Assembly: GCF_900240245.1 (NCBI RefSeq)
Contig: NZ_OESQ01000001.1
Span: 275,412-339,411, forward strand
Length of the DNA: 64,000 bases
Reading direction: 5' to 3'
Source of the DNA: Lachnoclostridium edouardi
GTDB taxonomy: Bacteria; Bacillota; Clostridia; Lachnospirales; Lachnospiraceae
In this document: piece by piece, positions 15,718-24,314 of the stretch
Layout of the letters: each line of letters starts with the position of its first letter
Position numbering within the stretch: the stretch's first letter is position 1
Notes under the pieces: generated by a model
Told to the model about the DNA's origin: nothing
The model's input: only the letters and a program-made list of their open reading frames with translations
Database searches by the model: none
Made by a program: the position numbers and the translations under genes

Positions 15718-15847
15718 ATCCCCCTATTCCTAATCGTATAATATCTGCTTCCTTGTGCGCCTTTTCATATGCCGCCACCTTGCCTGCAATAGTACTGAAT
15801 AAATAGCTTCCCTGCAGCTTTAAAAAATTTTCATTAATTTTATACAT
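15710..15847 (-). pseudogene. dapL: LL-diaminopimelate aminotransferase, N-terminal piece
   Basis: Reading from ATG at 15847 (AAGGAG upstream), the frame gives MYKINENFLKLQGSYLFST, then IAGKVAAYEKAHKEAD and IIRLGIG, the conserved DapL N-terminus, followed by GFT and a stop encoded by the transposon. Genuine dapL sequence ends at 15721 in a GGGG run. The continuation (DVTLPLAP...) is at 8207, 7.5 kb away. The 45-residue peptide lacks the PLP site and cannot be active. Confidence 0.92.
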
Positions 15848-15877
15848 AAGCTTTTTCTCCTTTACCTTTTAAAGCAA

Positions 15878-15957
15878 AAAGGCGCCATAGCACTTTGGAT
15901 CTGGAGCTTAATAAGCCCCTTATCCTTATGTTCTATGACGCCTTTGTCACTGTTTTT
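15878..15957 (-). terminator. Structured hairpin between purH-like gene and dapL (terminator or dapL leader)
   Basis: AAAGGCGCCATAG (15878-15890) and CTATGACGCCTTT (15933-15945) form a 13-bp stem with one G-T type mismatch; inside it a smaller hairpin GGAGCTTAATAAGCCCC is possible. On the minus strand the stem is followed by CCTTTTTGC, fitting termination after the AICAR formyltransferase gene, which ends 63 bp upstream. It is also within the 5' leader of dapL and could act there as an attenuator. It does not match the lysine riboswitch pattern. Confidence 0.6.
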
Positions 15958-16019
15958 TTATGAATTATGACAATACTATATTCTATTTTTGTCCATTTGT
16001 AAAGGCCTGAAAATTTTTA

Positions 16020-17198
16020 TTAATGGTGGAACAGACGGATACCTGTAAACGCCATTGCCATGCCGTACTTATTGCAGGCCTCAATTACATTGTCATCCCT
16101 TACAGAGCCTCCTGGCTCAGCAATGTATTTCACGCCGCTTTTGTAAGCCCTGTCAATATTGTCTCCAAATGGGAAGAATGCGTCTGAGCCTAATGCCACG
16201 TCCTCCATCTTATCCAACCATGCTCTCTTCTCTTCTGGTGTAAATACGGGAGGTTTCACTTTAAATATAGCTTCCCATCTGCCGTCGGCTAAAACATCCA
16301 TGTATTCGTCTCCAATATACACGTCAATGGCATTGTCTCTGTCTGCTCTGCGGATATTATCTACAAACTGCAGATTTAAAACCTGAGGCGCCTGGCGCAA
16401 AAACCAGTTGTCAGCTTTATTTCCCGCCAGTCTTGTACAGTGTACTCTGGACTGCTGTCCTGCTCCGATTCCAATGGCTTGTCCACCCTTTGCATAACAT
16501 ACAGAGTTAGACTGTGTATATTTTAAGGTAATCAGGGAAATAATCAAATCTATTTTTGCAGCGTCAGGAATCTCCTTGTTGGCTGTCACCACATTTTTAA
16601 GCAAGTCTCTGTTAATCTCCAGCTGATTTCTGCCCTGCTCAAAAGTGATGCCAAACACCTGCTTTTTCTCTATAGGAGCAGGCACATAACCAGGATCAAT
16701 CTGAATCACACAGTAATTGCCGTTTTTCTTGGATTTTAAAATCTCTAAAGCTTCCGGCTCAAATCCTGGAGCAATCACTCCGTCTGAAACCTCCCGCTTA
16801 ATAATTTTAGCCGTATCTGCGTCGCATATATCTGAAAGAGAAATAAAATCTCCAAAAGATGACATTCTGTCTGCTCCTCTGGCTCTTGCATAAGCACATG
16901 CAAGAGGAGAAAGCTCTCCCATATCGTCCACCCAGTAAATTTTTGCAAGTGTTTCATCTAAAGGCAGTCCCACTGCAGCTCCTGCGGGAGAAACATGTTT
17001 AAAGGAAGCTGCCGCCGGAAGTCCTGTAGCCTCCTTCAGCTCCTTTACCAGCTGCCAGCCGTTAAAGGCATCCAGAAAATTAATATACCCTGGTTTTCCG
17101 CTGAGCACCTGAATCGGCAGCTCTCTGCCGTCGTCCATAAATATTCTGGACGGCTTCTGATTTGGGTTACAACCATACTTTAACTCTAATTCTTTCAT
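16020..17198 (-). CDS. purH: Stand-alone AICAR formyltransferase (PurH C-terminal domain type)
   Basis: Protein of 392 residues catalysing 10-formyl-THF-dependent formylation of AICAR to FAICAR, the ninth step of IMP synthesis. It has the catalytic ASFKHVSPAGAAVG (K67-H68), then YARARGADRMSSFGD, ITLKYTQSNSVCYAKGGQAIGIGAGQQSR and DAFFPFGDNIDRA, all AICARFT signatures. The MGS-like IMP cyclohydrolase domain found at the N-terminus of normal bifunctional PurH (about 510 residues) is absent; the cyclohydrolase is instead the upstream gene, 10 bp away. The two form an operon controlled by the ZTP riboswitch. The symbol refers to the transformylase activity only. Confidence 0.92.
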   Translation of the reverse strand: MKELELKYGCNPNQKPSRIFMDDGRELPIQVLSGKPGYINFLDAFNGWQLVKELKEATGLPAAASFKHVSPAGAAVGLPLDETLAKIYWVDDMGELSPLACAYARARGADRMSSFGDFISLSDICDADTAKIIKREVSDGVIAPGFEPEALEILKSKKNGNYCVIQIDPGYVPAPIEKKQVFGITFEQGRNQLEINRDLLKNVVTANKEIPDAAKIDLIISLITLKYTQSNSVCYAKGGQAIGIGAGQQSRVHCTRLAGNKADNWFLRQAPQVLNLQFVDNIRRADRDNAIDVYIGDEYMDVLADGRWEAIFKVKPPVFTPEEKRAWLDKMEDVALGSDAFFPFGDNIDRAYKSGVKYIAEPGGSVRDDNVIEACNKYGMAMAFTGIRLFHH

Positions 17199-17208
17199 TA
17201 CTCTTCTC

Positions 17209-17925
17209 CTATTTCACATTTTTATTTACAATTTTTGTCTCATATTTTCCTGTGGCAATATCAATATAACGCACAAACAGAGAAACCTTATTTTCTTCAT
17301 TTAAGCTGTTCCACAGAAGGTCTGTCATCTCCTCAATGCTGTCTGGAATCGCCACCAGCTTAGGCTCTCCCTCAAAGCTTGGCAGAGGATCTCCGTCATG
17401 CATATAGGTATGAATAAATCTTCCTTCTCCTCCAAGAGGATTTTCATATGCAAATGTATAGCGGACGCAGCTCTCCGGGTTTCCATTGCAGCTTTTTAAA
17501 ATAGACATGGCATAATTATATTTGCCGTTTTCTATATGCATAACGCCGGAAATTCTGGGAGTATAGTTTGGTCCGTCAGGCTCAAATTCCCTGTTTCTTA
17601 AAGACTGCTCAAATGTCATCTGCTTGTCCATCCCCTGATAAATAGTATCTGTCTGATCCCCATTTGTCACAATCGTTTTATTTCCTAAAACTCGCACAGG
17701 CGCATAAATAATCAGGCTGGGATCTGTAAGCTTAGACGGATCAAAAGCCTGAGTGCGGATGCCCTCCCCCTGGTTTACAAACACCCTGTTTCTGCTGTTT
17801 TCACTTCTTCCCATAATAAAATATGCGGCTGCCGCCTTGGTTTTGTCTGCTGTTCTGCCCAGCACAATTCCCCTTCCAGGGTAAGAATTAGATTTTAACT
17901 CCTGCTCTAATGATAATACTTTCAT
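17209..17925 (-). CDS. purO: IMP cyclohydrolase, PurO-like
   Basis: Protein of 238 residues of the archaeal-type IMP cyclohydrolase family, which closes FAICAR to IMP. Features seen are YPGRGIVLGRT at the N-terminus, AAAYFIMGRSENSRNRVF, the conserved DPSLIIYAPVR and PNYTPRISGV, and the C-terminal half with MHDGDPLPSFEGEP. It is unrelated to the N-terminal domain of PurH and supplies the activity missing from the adjacent transformylase. The start has AGGAGG eight bases upstream and lies directly after the ZTP riboswitch terminator. Confidence 0.88.
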   Translation of the reverse strand: MKVLSLEQELKSNSYPGRGIVLGRTADKTKAAAAYFIMGRSENSRNRVFVNQGEGIRTQAFDPSKLTDPSLIIYAPVRVLGNKTIVTNGDQTDTIYQGMDKQMTFEQSLRNREFEPDGPNYTPRISGVMHIENGKYNYAMSILKSCNGNPESCVRYTFAYENPLGGEGRFIHTYMHDGDPLPSFEGEPKLVAIPDSIEEMTDLLWNSLNEENKVSLFVRYIDIATGKYETKIVNKNVK

Positions 17926-17946
17926 GCCCTTATCCTCCTAAAAATT

Positions 17947-17984
17947 AAAAAACGCCTGGGTAGTCCTTTCAAAAGACTGCCCAG
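17947..17984 (-). terminator. Expression-platform terminator of the ZTP riboswitch
   Basis: On the minus strand CTGGGCAGTC (17975-17984) pairs with GGACTACCCAG (17956-17966) and is followed by a GCG and six T. Its 5' arm is the same CTGGGC used in the 3' hairpin of the aptamer, so ligand-bound aptamer and terminator exclude each other; ZTP binding should turn the genes on. Confidence 0.85.
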
Positions 17985-18048
17985 ACGGTCGACATTTGCT
18001 TCCACGTGCTTCCTGTGGTTTTCCCACTGATCCGTCAGTCGCACGTCC
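17978..18048 (-). ncRNA. ZTP riboswitch (pfl motif)
   Basis: Read on the minus strand, the leader has the conserved pfl elements in order: GTGCGACTGACGG, the GTGGGAAAACCAC hairpin, GGAAGCACGTGG closing the first helix, and after a linker CCGTCTGGGCA (consensus CCGCCTGGGCA). pfl RNAs sense ZTP/ZMP, alarmones of 10-formyl-THF shortage, and typically precede purH and folate genes. Here it precedes purO and the AICAR formyltransferase, the very enzyme that consumes ZMP and formyl-folate. Confidence 0.92.
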
Positions 18049-18059
18049 TTATTTTTATA

Positions 18060-18539
18060 TTATCTAATATTTCCAGGAATTGCAAGCAGATTTTTTTTCA
18101 GATATATCATATGAATCAGCTGCACTCCTTCCTCCCATATAGGGTGATCGTAATTTTCCGTGAAAAAGTTTTCTTTTATATGGCTTCTTATAAATCCGCA
18201 GGCTTCATAAAAAGGAATAGTGAGAGGACTGTCGCCAGTGCCCACTATCATCTCCCTGGCCCCTGCCTTTGCAAAATGCTGGCACAAATACTCCACCATA
18301 GCCTTTCCCAGACCTTTTCTCTGCCATTCCTTTGCCACAGCCAGATTTTTCAGTTCAGCAGTACAGCTGCTTTCCCAAGTCACAACGGCAACAGCCGCAG
18401 CCTGCTCCTCCTGCTCCTTTGTCATAATAAACAGCTGTCCCTTTTCTAAATATTGGTCTATCATGCTTTCCTGCTCGTCTGCCAATAGAAGCAGGTCTAA
18501 ATACTTTTTCTTATTCTTTTCTATCTGCCTGATTTCCAT
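18060..18539 (-). CDS. GNAT family N-acetyltransferase
   Basis: Protein of 159 residues with the GNAT fold: strand-rich AAAVAVVTWESSCTAELKNLAV followed by the acetyl-CoA pyrophosphate loop EWQRKGLGKAMVEYL, then GAREMIVGTGDSPLTIPFYEACGF, the usual end of the domain. The acceptor is unknown. It starts 30 bp after the ABC permease gene on the same strand and could be its last operon member; the ZTP leader begins 12 bp after its stop. Confidence 0.85.
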   Translation of the reverse strand: MEIRQIEKNKKKYLDLLLLADEQESMIDQYLEKGQLFIMTKEQEEQAAAVAVVTWESSCTAELKNLAVAKEWQRKGLGKAMVEYLCQHFAKAGAREMIVGTGDSPLTIPFYEACGFIRSHIKENFFTENYDHPIWEEGVQLIHMIYLKKNLLAIPGNIR

Positions 18540-18568
18540 TTACAGCTCCCTGAATTTTTTTGTGGTTT

Positions 18569-19927
18569 CTATTCATTTCTGATAGCTGCTAAGGGGCTTA
18601 GCTTCATAGCTCTTACAGCCGGGAAGAAACCTGCCAGCATACCTACTAAAACAGCAAATACCACTGCAGACCCGGTAAGCCACAAAGGAATTCTGGAAAT
18701 ATCTCCTTCCACTCCTACCATTGTTTTGCTGATTCCTGCAAAGCTGTTGACAATCACTGAAATGAAATAGCTTAATCCAATTCCTGTAATGCCGCCCATA
18801 CATCCAATAAGGCCTGACTCAATGAGAAACATATTTCTAATATTCCCCATATCGCAGCCCAGCACCTTCATTACGCCTATTTCCTTTGTCCTTTCATAAA
18901 TAGACATCATCATGGTGTTGGCGATTCCGATGGCAGCCACGAACAAAGAAACTGCGCCGATTCCTCCCAGAACCATCTGAGTCATATTAGACTGCTGTTT
19001 TGTCTGCTCCATCCACTCAGAATTACTCTGAGCCTGAAACCCCATGTCTGTAATCGTCTGTTGTACCTGCTTTACATTTTCCGCCTCATCTACAAAAACC
19101 TTAGCCGTTTCATAGATAAAATAATTATAAGGCTTTCCCTTTTTATTCGTAGGCTGACCTGGGATTGGCTTTTTCTTGAAAATTTTCTTCAGCTGGCTTT
19201 TTAACTGCTCTACATCAGTATAAACATTATAGTAGTACTCGTTCCACTGATTGCCCTCTCCTCCGTCCACCATGGCCGCCACAGGCACTAAGTACTTTTT
19301 TGGGGGCTTTACTGAGGAATCCTCTGATGGCGATTGAGACTGATACCATGCGTCTGTGTCAAATATTACAAACACCGGCTTTCCCATTAAATCTACGTCA
19401 GAGGTTTCTGTATTGCTGCCTCCCATCATATAGTAGCCGCTGCTTTTTCCGTCTGAGAAATTTTGAGGCACCCAGTTTCCCACTACCATTTCCAATTCCT
19501 TTGAATCAGCAGCGGGAAGACTGCCCTGGCCTAATGGAATTTCTTCCATATACTCCCTGGTAACGCCTATCAGATTAACATTGGCCCGATACTTTCCCTG
19601 TATCATCATTACATATGTGCTGAGCATAGGAGTTACAGACTTTACATGAGGAAGCCTGCGGAAAGTTTCTATCGTCTCATCCTTCATATAATTCGGCTCC
19701 TCAGAGCTGTTCTGCTGAGAATAAATATCGCAGTACACATCAATGGCCGTCATGCTGCCATAAGATGCCACTAACTCCATCTGCAGCTCCTTCATGCCAA
19801 TGCCTAAAGAAATCATCACTACAATGGAAGCAGTGCCAATAATAACGCCAAGGACGGTGAGAGCCGTCCTTAGCTTCCTTCTTCTTAAATTATTAACGCT
19901 CATAGAGAGAAGGTCAAGAAATCTCAT
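18569..19927 (-). CDS. MacB/FtsX-type ABC transporter permease
   Basis: Protein of 452 residues with one N-terminal transmembrane helix (about 20-43, LTVLGVIIGTASIVVMISLGIG), a large extracytoplasmic MacB-PCD-like domain, and three C-terminal helices of the FtsX fold beginning MVLGGIGAVSLFVAAIGIANTMMMS. The cytoplasmic turn YERTKEIGVMKVLGC is the typical coupling segment. The periplasmic domain has a lysine/proline-rich stretch around 205-260. It overlaps the exported-protein gene by 14 bp, which overlaps the ATPase gene by 4 bp, so the three are translationally coupled. Probably a mechanotransmission system or exporter rather than an importer. Confidence 0.9.
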   Translation of the reverse strand: MRFLDLLSMSVNNLRRRKLRTALTVLGVIIGTASIVVMISLGIGMKELQMELVASYGSMTAIDVYCDIYSQQNSSEEPNYMKDETIETFRRLPHVKSVTPMLSTYVMMIQGKYRANVNLIGVTREYMEEIPLGQGSLPAADSKELEMVVGNWVPQNFSDGKSSGYYMMGGSNTETSDVDLMGKPVFVIFDTDAWYQSQSPSEDSSVKPPKKYLVPVAAMVDGGEGNQWNEYYYNVYTDVEQLKSQLKKIFKKKPIPGQPTNKKGKPYNYFIYETAKVFVDEAENVKQVQQTITDMGFQAQSNSEWMEQTKQQSNMTQMVLGGIGAVSLFVAAIGIANTMMMSIYERTKEIGVMKVLGCDMGNIRNMFLIESGLIGCMGGITGIGLSYFISVIVNSFAGISKTMVGVEGDISRIPLWLTGSAVVFAVLVGMLAGFFPAVRAMKLSPLAAIRNE

Positions 19928-21758
19928 CCTCTATCTCCTTTTCCTCTTCCTCCTGCTTTTTCTTCTTCCTTCTTTTCAGTTCCACAAATACGGCTGCAAA
20001 AGCTAAAAAGGCTCCGCACAGAACTACTGTCACAGCAATTTTGTGTTTTCCGAAAAAGCCAGAATCAGCCTCCAGATCATCCATGTTTCCTGCCTCTATA
20101 TCCCAATTTTCCTCTGGCATCTGCTCTATTACATTAAGGAGCAGAGACTTTTCGATTTCTGTTACTGTTCCGTTTTCATCTTCATAGGAAATTGTAATGG
20201 GAATTGTGCCGTCGTCTGTTGTAGGCGCAATTCCTGTCAGCATAACGTCTACATTTCCGCTTTCTCCCGGTTTAATATTTCCTACATAAGCGTCTGCCGG
20301 GTTAATAGAATCTGCCTCAAAATGCACCATCACATTATATAAAATTACTTTTCCCGTATTATTAATAGGAAACATTACATTGCTTTCTGAGCCTACAGTA
20401 ATAGTGTCAGGCATAATCTCAAATGTGCCGATATTCATTCTGGCAATTTGTTTCACAGGAATGTCTATAGACACAGTAGCCTCTGCATTTTTAAATTCCG
20501 GGCTGTCGTAAGTCTCTTTAATTGTAAGGGCATAAGATCTTTGATCCACTCCTGCCCCTGAAGACATTTTCATCCGCAGCTCTGTTGTCTCTCCAGGATT
20601 TAGCCTGTTTACCGTCACAGATGAAGCTCCTGATTCCATAGAAAAAATAGCGCTGTCAGAAACCTTCTCCGACTCAAAGGCAAACAAAATATTAGTGGCC
20701 GCAATGTCAGAGGATGCATTTTTCATGTGGAGAATCAGCTCAAATTCCTCCCCTGCAATAATAGTTTCAGGCACAGTTTCAAACCTGTCCACCACTAATC
20801 TGGCCATGGTTCTGTCATTTTTGTCAAATTCTCCTAAATCATCTTCCTTTTCTTTGTTGTGGACTCTCACATAAAAGGTGCGCTCCACACTTTCAAAGGG
20901 GCCTGATCCATTGGAGCTGTCTCTGTAATAGATTTTTGTCTTTATAGGATAATATCCTGTATATACGTCTGATCTGATGGCCATGCTGTATGGCAGCTCC
21001 ACCGTTTGTCCTGCTTCTATTTTATCAAAACGTCTGTCGTAATTTACATCGTTAATCTCAAAAGGATACTTGTCCTTGTCCTCGCTTAATTCCAGGCTGA
21101 CCGTCACATCATAAAGCTCCAGCTTGCTGGCGTTTCTCATGTTGATTTTAAAATCCATTACATGAGGATATGTGCCGTCGGGAGTACTTTGTCCTTCCCC
21201 CAGAACAAAGTCTACTGTGCCGTCGTCTATATCGTCGTCATCCGATGTATCCGTAGATTTTTTAATCCAAATATTAATCCACTCGTCCCGGTATCCACTG
21301 TTTTCGCCCTCAATTCTAATATTGACTCTGTAGTATCCGTCGCTTAAATCACGGCGTACTCTGGCGGACAAGGTAACGTGCTTAGACTGGCCGTCCTTAA
21401 TTTTACCTACTTTTTTTCTCTCGTTAAAAGTATCCTGCCCTATTTCAAATGGAAAATCATCTGATAAATTGCTGCTGTCGTCAGTTTTATCCCCGTAAAA
21501 ATCATTGTCCGGAGAAATGGACACCCAAATGTTTTCATCATCCTCAAATTCTCCGTTATTAGTAATAATCAAGGGGATACTCATTATCTTCCCTGTCTTT
21601 CCTGAGGGAGATTTATCTGTATGTATAAATTCATTATTGGAAATATCTGCATATCCGGCATAGGCTGATATTTCAAAACCAGGCAGGACTCCCGTAAGTC
21701 CCACTGCTCCTGCCAGACAGAAGGTCAAAAAGCGCTTTATGCCCCGATTCCATTTCAT
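19914..21758 (-). CDS. Exported, C-terminally anchored COG1361-like protein of the ABC operon
   Basis: Protein of 614 residues: N-terminal signal peptide (about 1-34, FLTFCLAGAVGLTGVLPGFEISAYA), then four or more immunoglobulin-like repeats of the CARDB/NEW3 type with recurring phrases such as NNGEFEDDENIWV, MRNASKLELYDVTV, MKNASSDIAATNI and INNTGKVILYNVMV, and a single C-terminal transmembrane helix (about 572-592) with a basic KRRKKKKQ tail. Such COG1361 proteins are often coded between MacB-type ATPase and permease genes. It sits outside the membrane, and would either be the adaptor working with the permease or the surface component handled by it. No enzymatic motif was seen. Confidence 0.8.
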   Translation of the reverse strand: MKWNRGIKRFLTFCLAGAVGLTGVLPGFEISAYAGYADISNNEFIHTDKSPSGKTGKIMSIPLIITNNGEFEDDENIWVSISPDNDFYGDKTDDSSNLSDDFPFEIGQDTFNERKKVGKIKDGQSKHVTLSARVRRDLSDGYYRVNIRIEGENSGYRDEWINIWIKKSTDTSDDDDIDDGTVDFVLGEGQSTPDGTYPHVMDFKINMRNASKLELYDVTVSLELSEDKDKYPFEINDVNYDRRFDKIEAGQTVELPYSMAIRSDVYTGYYPIKTKIYYRDSSNGSGPFESVERTFYVRVHNKEKEDDLGEFDKNDRTMARLVVDRFETVPETIIAGEEFELILHMKNASSDIAATNILFAFESEKVSDSAIFSMESGASSVTVNRLNPGETTELRMKMSSGAGVDQRSYALTIKETYDSPEFKNAEATVSIDIPVKQIARMNIGTFEIMPDTITVGSESNVMFPINNTGKVILYNVMVHFEADSINPADAYVGNIKPGESGNVDVMLTGIAPTTDDGTIPITISYEDENGTVTEIEKSLLLNVIEQMPEENWDIEAGNMDDLEADSGFFGKHKIAVTVVLCGAFLAFAAVFVELKRRKKKKQEEEEKEIEDEIS

Positions 21759-22495
21759 TTCCCGTTGTCCTCCTCACACTTCTCATCTGGGGGATGTAAA
21801 TTTTCCTCTATCTTCCAAATCTTTCCGTCTACAATATGAATTTGCTTATCAGCAAAAGAGGCAAGGTGGTTGTCGTGAGTAACCATAATTAAAGTCTGGT
21901 TTCTCTCTCTGACAATCGTCCTCATAAGCTTCAGCACTTCCATTGTGGTTTTTGAGTCCAGGTTTCCCGTAGGCTCGTCTGCAAAAATAATCTGAGGCTC
22001 CACCACTAACGCCCTGGCAATTCCCACTCGCTGCTGCTGTCCTCCGGACATTTCGTTGGCCCTGTGGTTCATCTGCTTTTCCAGGCCTACCAGCTTTAAG
22101 TATTTTTTCGCCTTAGGCTCCCTCACCTTTTTAGAAACGCCTCTGAAGGTTAAAGGCATAGCCACATTCTCCCAGGCATTCATTGTCTGTATCAAATTAT
22201 ATGACTGAAAAATAAACCCTACGTGCTCTCTGCGAAAAGTAACCAGCTGGCGCTCTGTCATCTTTTCAATATGAGTGCCTGCGATTACAATCTGCCCCTT
22301 CGTAGGCTTTTCAAGACCTGCCAGCATATTAAGCAGCGTAGACTTCCCAGAGCCTGACGGCCCTACAATAGCGCAGAATTCCCCTTTTCCAAGCGTAAAG
22401 TCCACCCCGTTAAGGGCATATACTTTTGTGGTTCCCACCTTATAAATTTTATACAGATTGCTTACCTGAATAATCGGCTGCTGTTCCTGTTCCAA
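21755..22495 (-). CDS. ABC transporter ATP-binding protein (MacB/LolD type)
   Basis: Protein of 246 residues with Walker A GPSGSGKSTLL, Q-loop FIFQSYNLI, signature MSGGQQQRVGIARAL, Walker B IIFADEPTGNLD and H-loop TLIMVTHD, all in the LolD/MacB subgroup arrangement (EPTGNLDSKT). It powers the permease encoded downstream. First gene of the coupled operon (22495 to 18569); the stop overlaps the next start by 4 bp. Confidence 0.93.
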   Translation of the reverse strand: MEQEQQPIIQVSNLYKIYKVGTTKVYALNGVDFTLGKGEFCAIVGPSGSGKSTLLNMLAGLEKPTKGQIVIAGTHIEKMTERQLVTFRREHVGFIFQSYNLIQTMNAWENVAMPLTFRGVSKKVREPKAKKYLKLVGLEKQMNHRANEMSGGQQQRVGIARALVVEPQIIFADEPTGNLDSKTTMEVLKLMRTIVRERNQTLIMVTHDNHLASFADKQIHIVDGKIWKIEENLHPPDEKCEEDNGK

Positions 22496-22604
22496 TAAAT
22501 ATTCTCCAATCTGGCATAGGCCTTTTTTTCTGCAGTTTTATAATATCACGAAAGCCATTTCCTGTCTTTAGAGAAATTTTTAATATTACTTACATATTCC
22601 TTAC

Positions 22605-24299
22605 TTAAAATAATTCCTCTTCTGCTTCTTTTAAAATATCTCTCAAACTTTCTCTGGCGTCTAAAATCTTTCCCTCATTGTGGGAATTTAAGGCTTCCTC
22701 AAACTGTCTCATATAAAACTCAATCTGACGCCTCACATCCCCTGTGCTTTCCTCATAAAGCCGTTCTCCTCTTAACAGCAGCAGTTTGTTTTCTTCCTTA
22801 TCTCTGGGCTGTATTTTCAAATAAGCCAGCTCTTCCATTCTCTCTGCAATCTGCTGGTCTGTCATTTCATTATCCTTGCCCTTTATAATCTGCTTCTTTT
22901 TCACCCCTGTGGAAAGGACGAAAACCTCCACCTCCAAAATAGAGTTAATGTCATATGTATATGTAACGTCTACAGACTCTGCTCCCGCTTTATTTTTAGG
23001 CACTGCAATATGAAGTTCCCCCAGCAAAAGGTTATTGTCTGCAAACCGGCTTTCCCCCTGAAGTACCCTGATATTTAACTGGGTCTGGTCGTCATAAACT
23101 GTATAAAACCGCTCTGTTCTGCTGGCGGGAATCACTGTATTTCTCTCAATAATAGGGCAGAAATGGCCTGCCTCAAAATATCCCTTAGACCTTTCCACCA
23201 CTACCTCTGTGCCCAGGGTAAAGGAACATACGTCTGTGAGAATTACTTCCTTAACCGCCTGATTTCTCTCTTTCATAGCAGCCTGAATAGCTGCGCCTAA
23301 AGCCACAGCTTCGTCAGGATTTACAGTAATATCAGGAAATTTGCAGAAAAGCCGCACCACAAACTCTCTGATTACCTGAAGCTTTGTAGCTCCTCCAACT
23401 AAAACAACTACATCTATATCTTTAACCTTTAAGTGAGCGTCGGAAATACTTCTCTTTACAGATTTTCTGATTCTTTCCAGCAGGTTCTCACATTCTCTGG
23501 CATATTGGCTGTATGTAATTTCAGCCTCCTTTACCTCCCCGTCTATACTGCAGCTCATAGTAACAGCTGTTTTTCCGGAAATATTCTTCTTGCTTTGCTC
23601 TGCCTGTCTGCGGACGGCTGACCGTGTTTTCCCGTCCAGCTTTTCCTTATCTATCTGGACTTTTTCCAGAAACAGCTTTTCCATTACATCTGTAAAGTCT
23701 TCGCCGCCCAGATAATTGTCCCCGGCTACAGCCCGCACCTCCAGAATATTCTCATACAGCTCTAAAATGGAAACATCAAAGGTTCCCCCTCCCAAATCAA
23801 ACACCAAAAATCTTGTATTTCTGCTTTTCTCATAAAGTCCGTATGCAATAGCGGCTGCAGTGGGCTCGCTGATAATGCGCTCCACCTGAAAGCCTGCCAG
23901 CTCCCCGGCACGCTTTGTGGCTTTTCTTCTTTCATTGTCAAAATAAGCGGGCACGCTGATTACAGCCTCTATCACCGGCTCTCCCAAATAGCTTTCCGCG
24001 TCTTCCTTTAAAGTCTTTAATACCAGGGAAGACAGCTCTTCCGCGGAAAACTTTTTTGCTCCCAGTTTAAACTCCCGTCCGCTTCCCATACTTCTTTTAA
24101 ATGTGTCAGCTACAGTATCCGGGTATAAAGCTCTCCGCTCTATTGCCGTCTCCCCCACATATACATTATTGTCCTCATCTATACTGACTACAGAGGGAGT
24201 TAAATTCTTTCCCAGACGGTTAGGAATGATTTTTGGTCCCTCCTCTGAAAAATAAGCGACCAGACTGTTTGTCGTTCCCAAGTCGATTCCCACTATCAT
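22605..24299 (-). CDS. HscC-like Hsp70 chaperone
   Basis: Protein of 564 residues. The ATPase domain is complete: [57 protein letters not shown] and [15 protein letters not shown]. The substrate domain is present (residues about 370-490) but the lid is short, and the length matches HscC rather than DnaK (about 610-630). It lies 15 bp after a giant TPR protein with a J-like domain, so the two likely work together, as HscC works with dedicated J proteins in other bacteria. It is not the main dnaK, which normally sits with grpE/dnaJ. Confidence 0.88.
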   Translation of the reverse strand: MIVGIDLGTTNSLVAYFSEEGPKIIPNRLGKNLTPSVVSIDEDNNVYVGETAIERRALYPDTVADTFKRSMGSGREFKLGAKKFSAEELSSLVLKTLKEDAESYLGEPVIEAVISVPAYFDNERRKATKRAGELAGFQVERIISEPTAAAIAYGLYEKSRNTRFLVFDLGGGTFDVSILELYENILEVRAVAGDNYLGGEDFTDVMEKLFLEKVQIDKEKLDGKTRSAVRRQAEQSKKNISGKTAVTMSCSIDGEVKEAEITYSQYARECENLLERIRKSVKRSISDAHLKVKDIDVVVLVGGATKLQVIREFVVRLFCKFPDITVNPDEAVALGAAIQAAMKERNQAVKEVILTDVCSFTLGTEVVVERSKGYFEAGHFCPIIERNTVIPASRTERFYTVYDDQTQLNIRVLQGESRFADNNLLLGELHIAVPKNKAGAESVDVTYTYDINSILEVEVFVLSTGVKKKQIIKGKDNEMTDQQIAERMEELAYLKIQPRDKEENKLLLLRGERLYEESTGDVRRQIEFYMRQFEEALNSHNEGKILDARESLRDILKEAEEELF

Positions 24300-24314
24300 T
24301 TCTGTCTCTTCCTC

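Larger units (their letters stand above)
8208..15720. mobile_element. Mobilizable transposon (Tn4451-like, serine recombinase/MobV) inserted in dapL
   Basis: Both boundaries are defined by the split dapL gene: target sequence resumes at 8207 on the left and 15721 on the right, giving about 7513 bp (uncertain by 1-2 bases because the site is a run of G/C). The ends carry 17-bp imperfect inverted repeats. The target duplication, if any, is at most GG, consistent with two-base crossover by a large serine recombinase. Backbone genes are the recombinase, a TnpW-like protein, a MobV relaxase, a RepA_N-type protein, a Cys-rich VLP protein and an XRE regulator; cargo is an alpha/beta hydrolase and ANT(6)-I. 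No conjugative pilus or coupling-protein genes are present, so transfer would need a helper element. The backbone is richer in G+C than the flanking genes. Confidence 0.9.
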
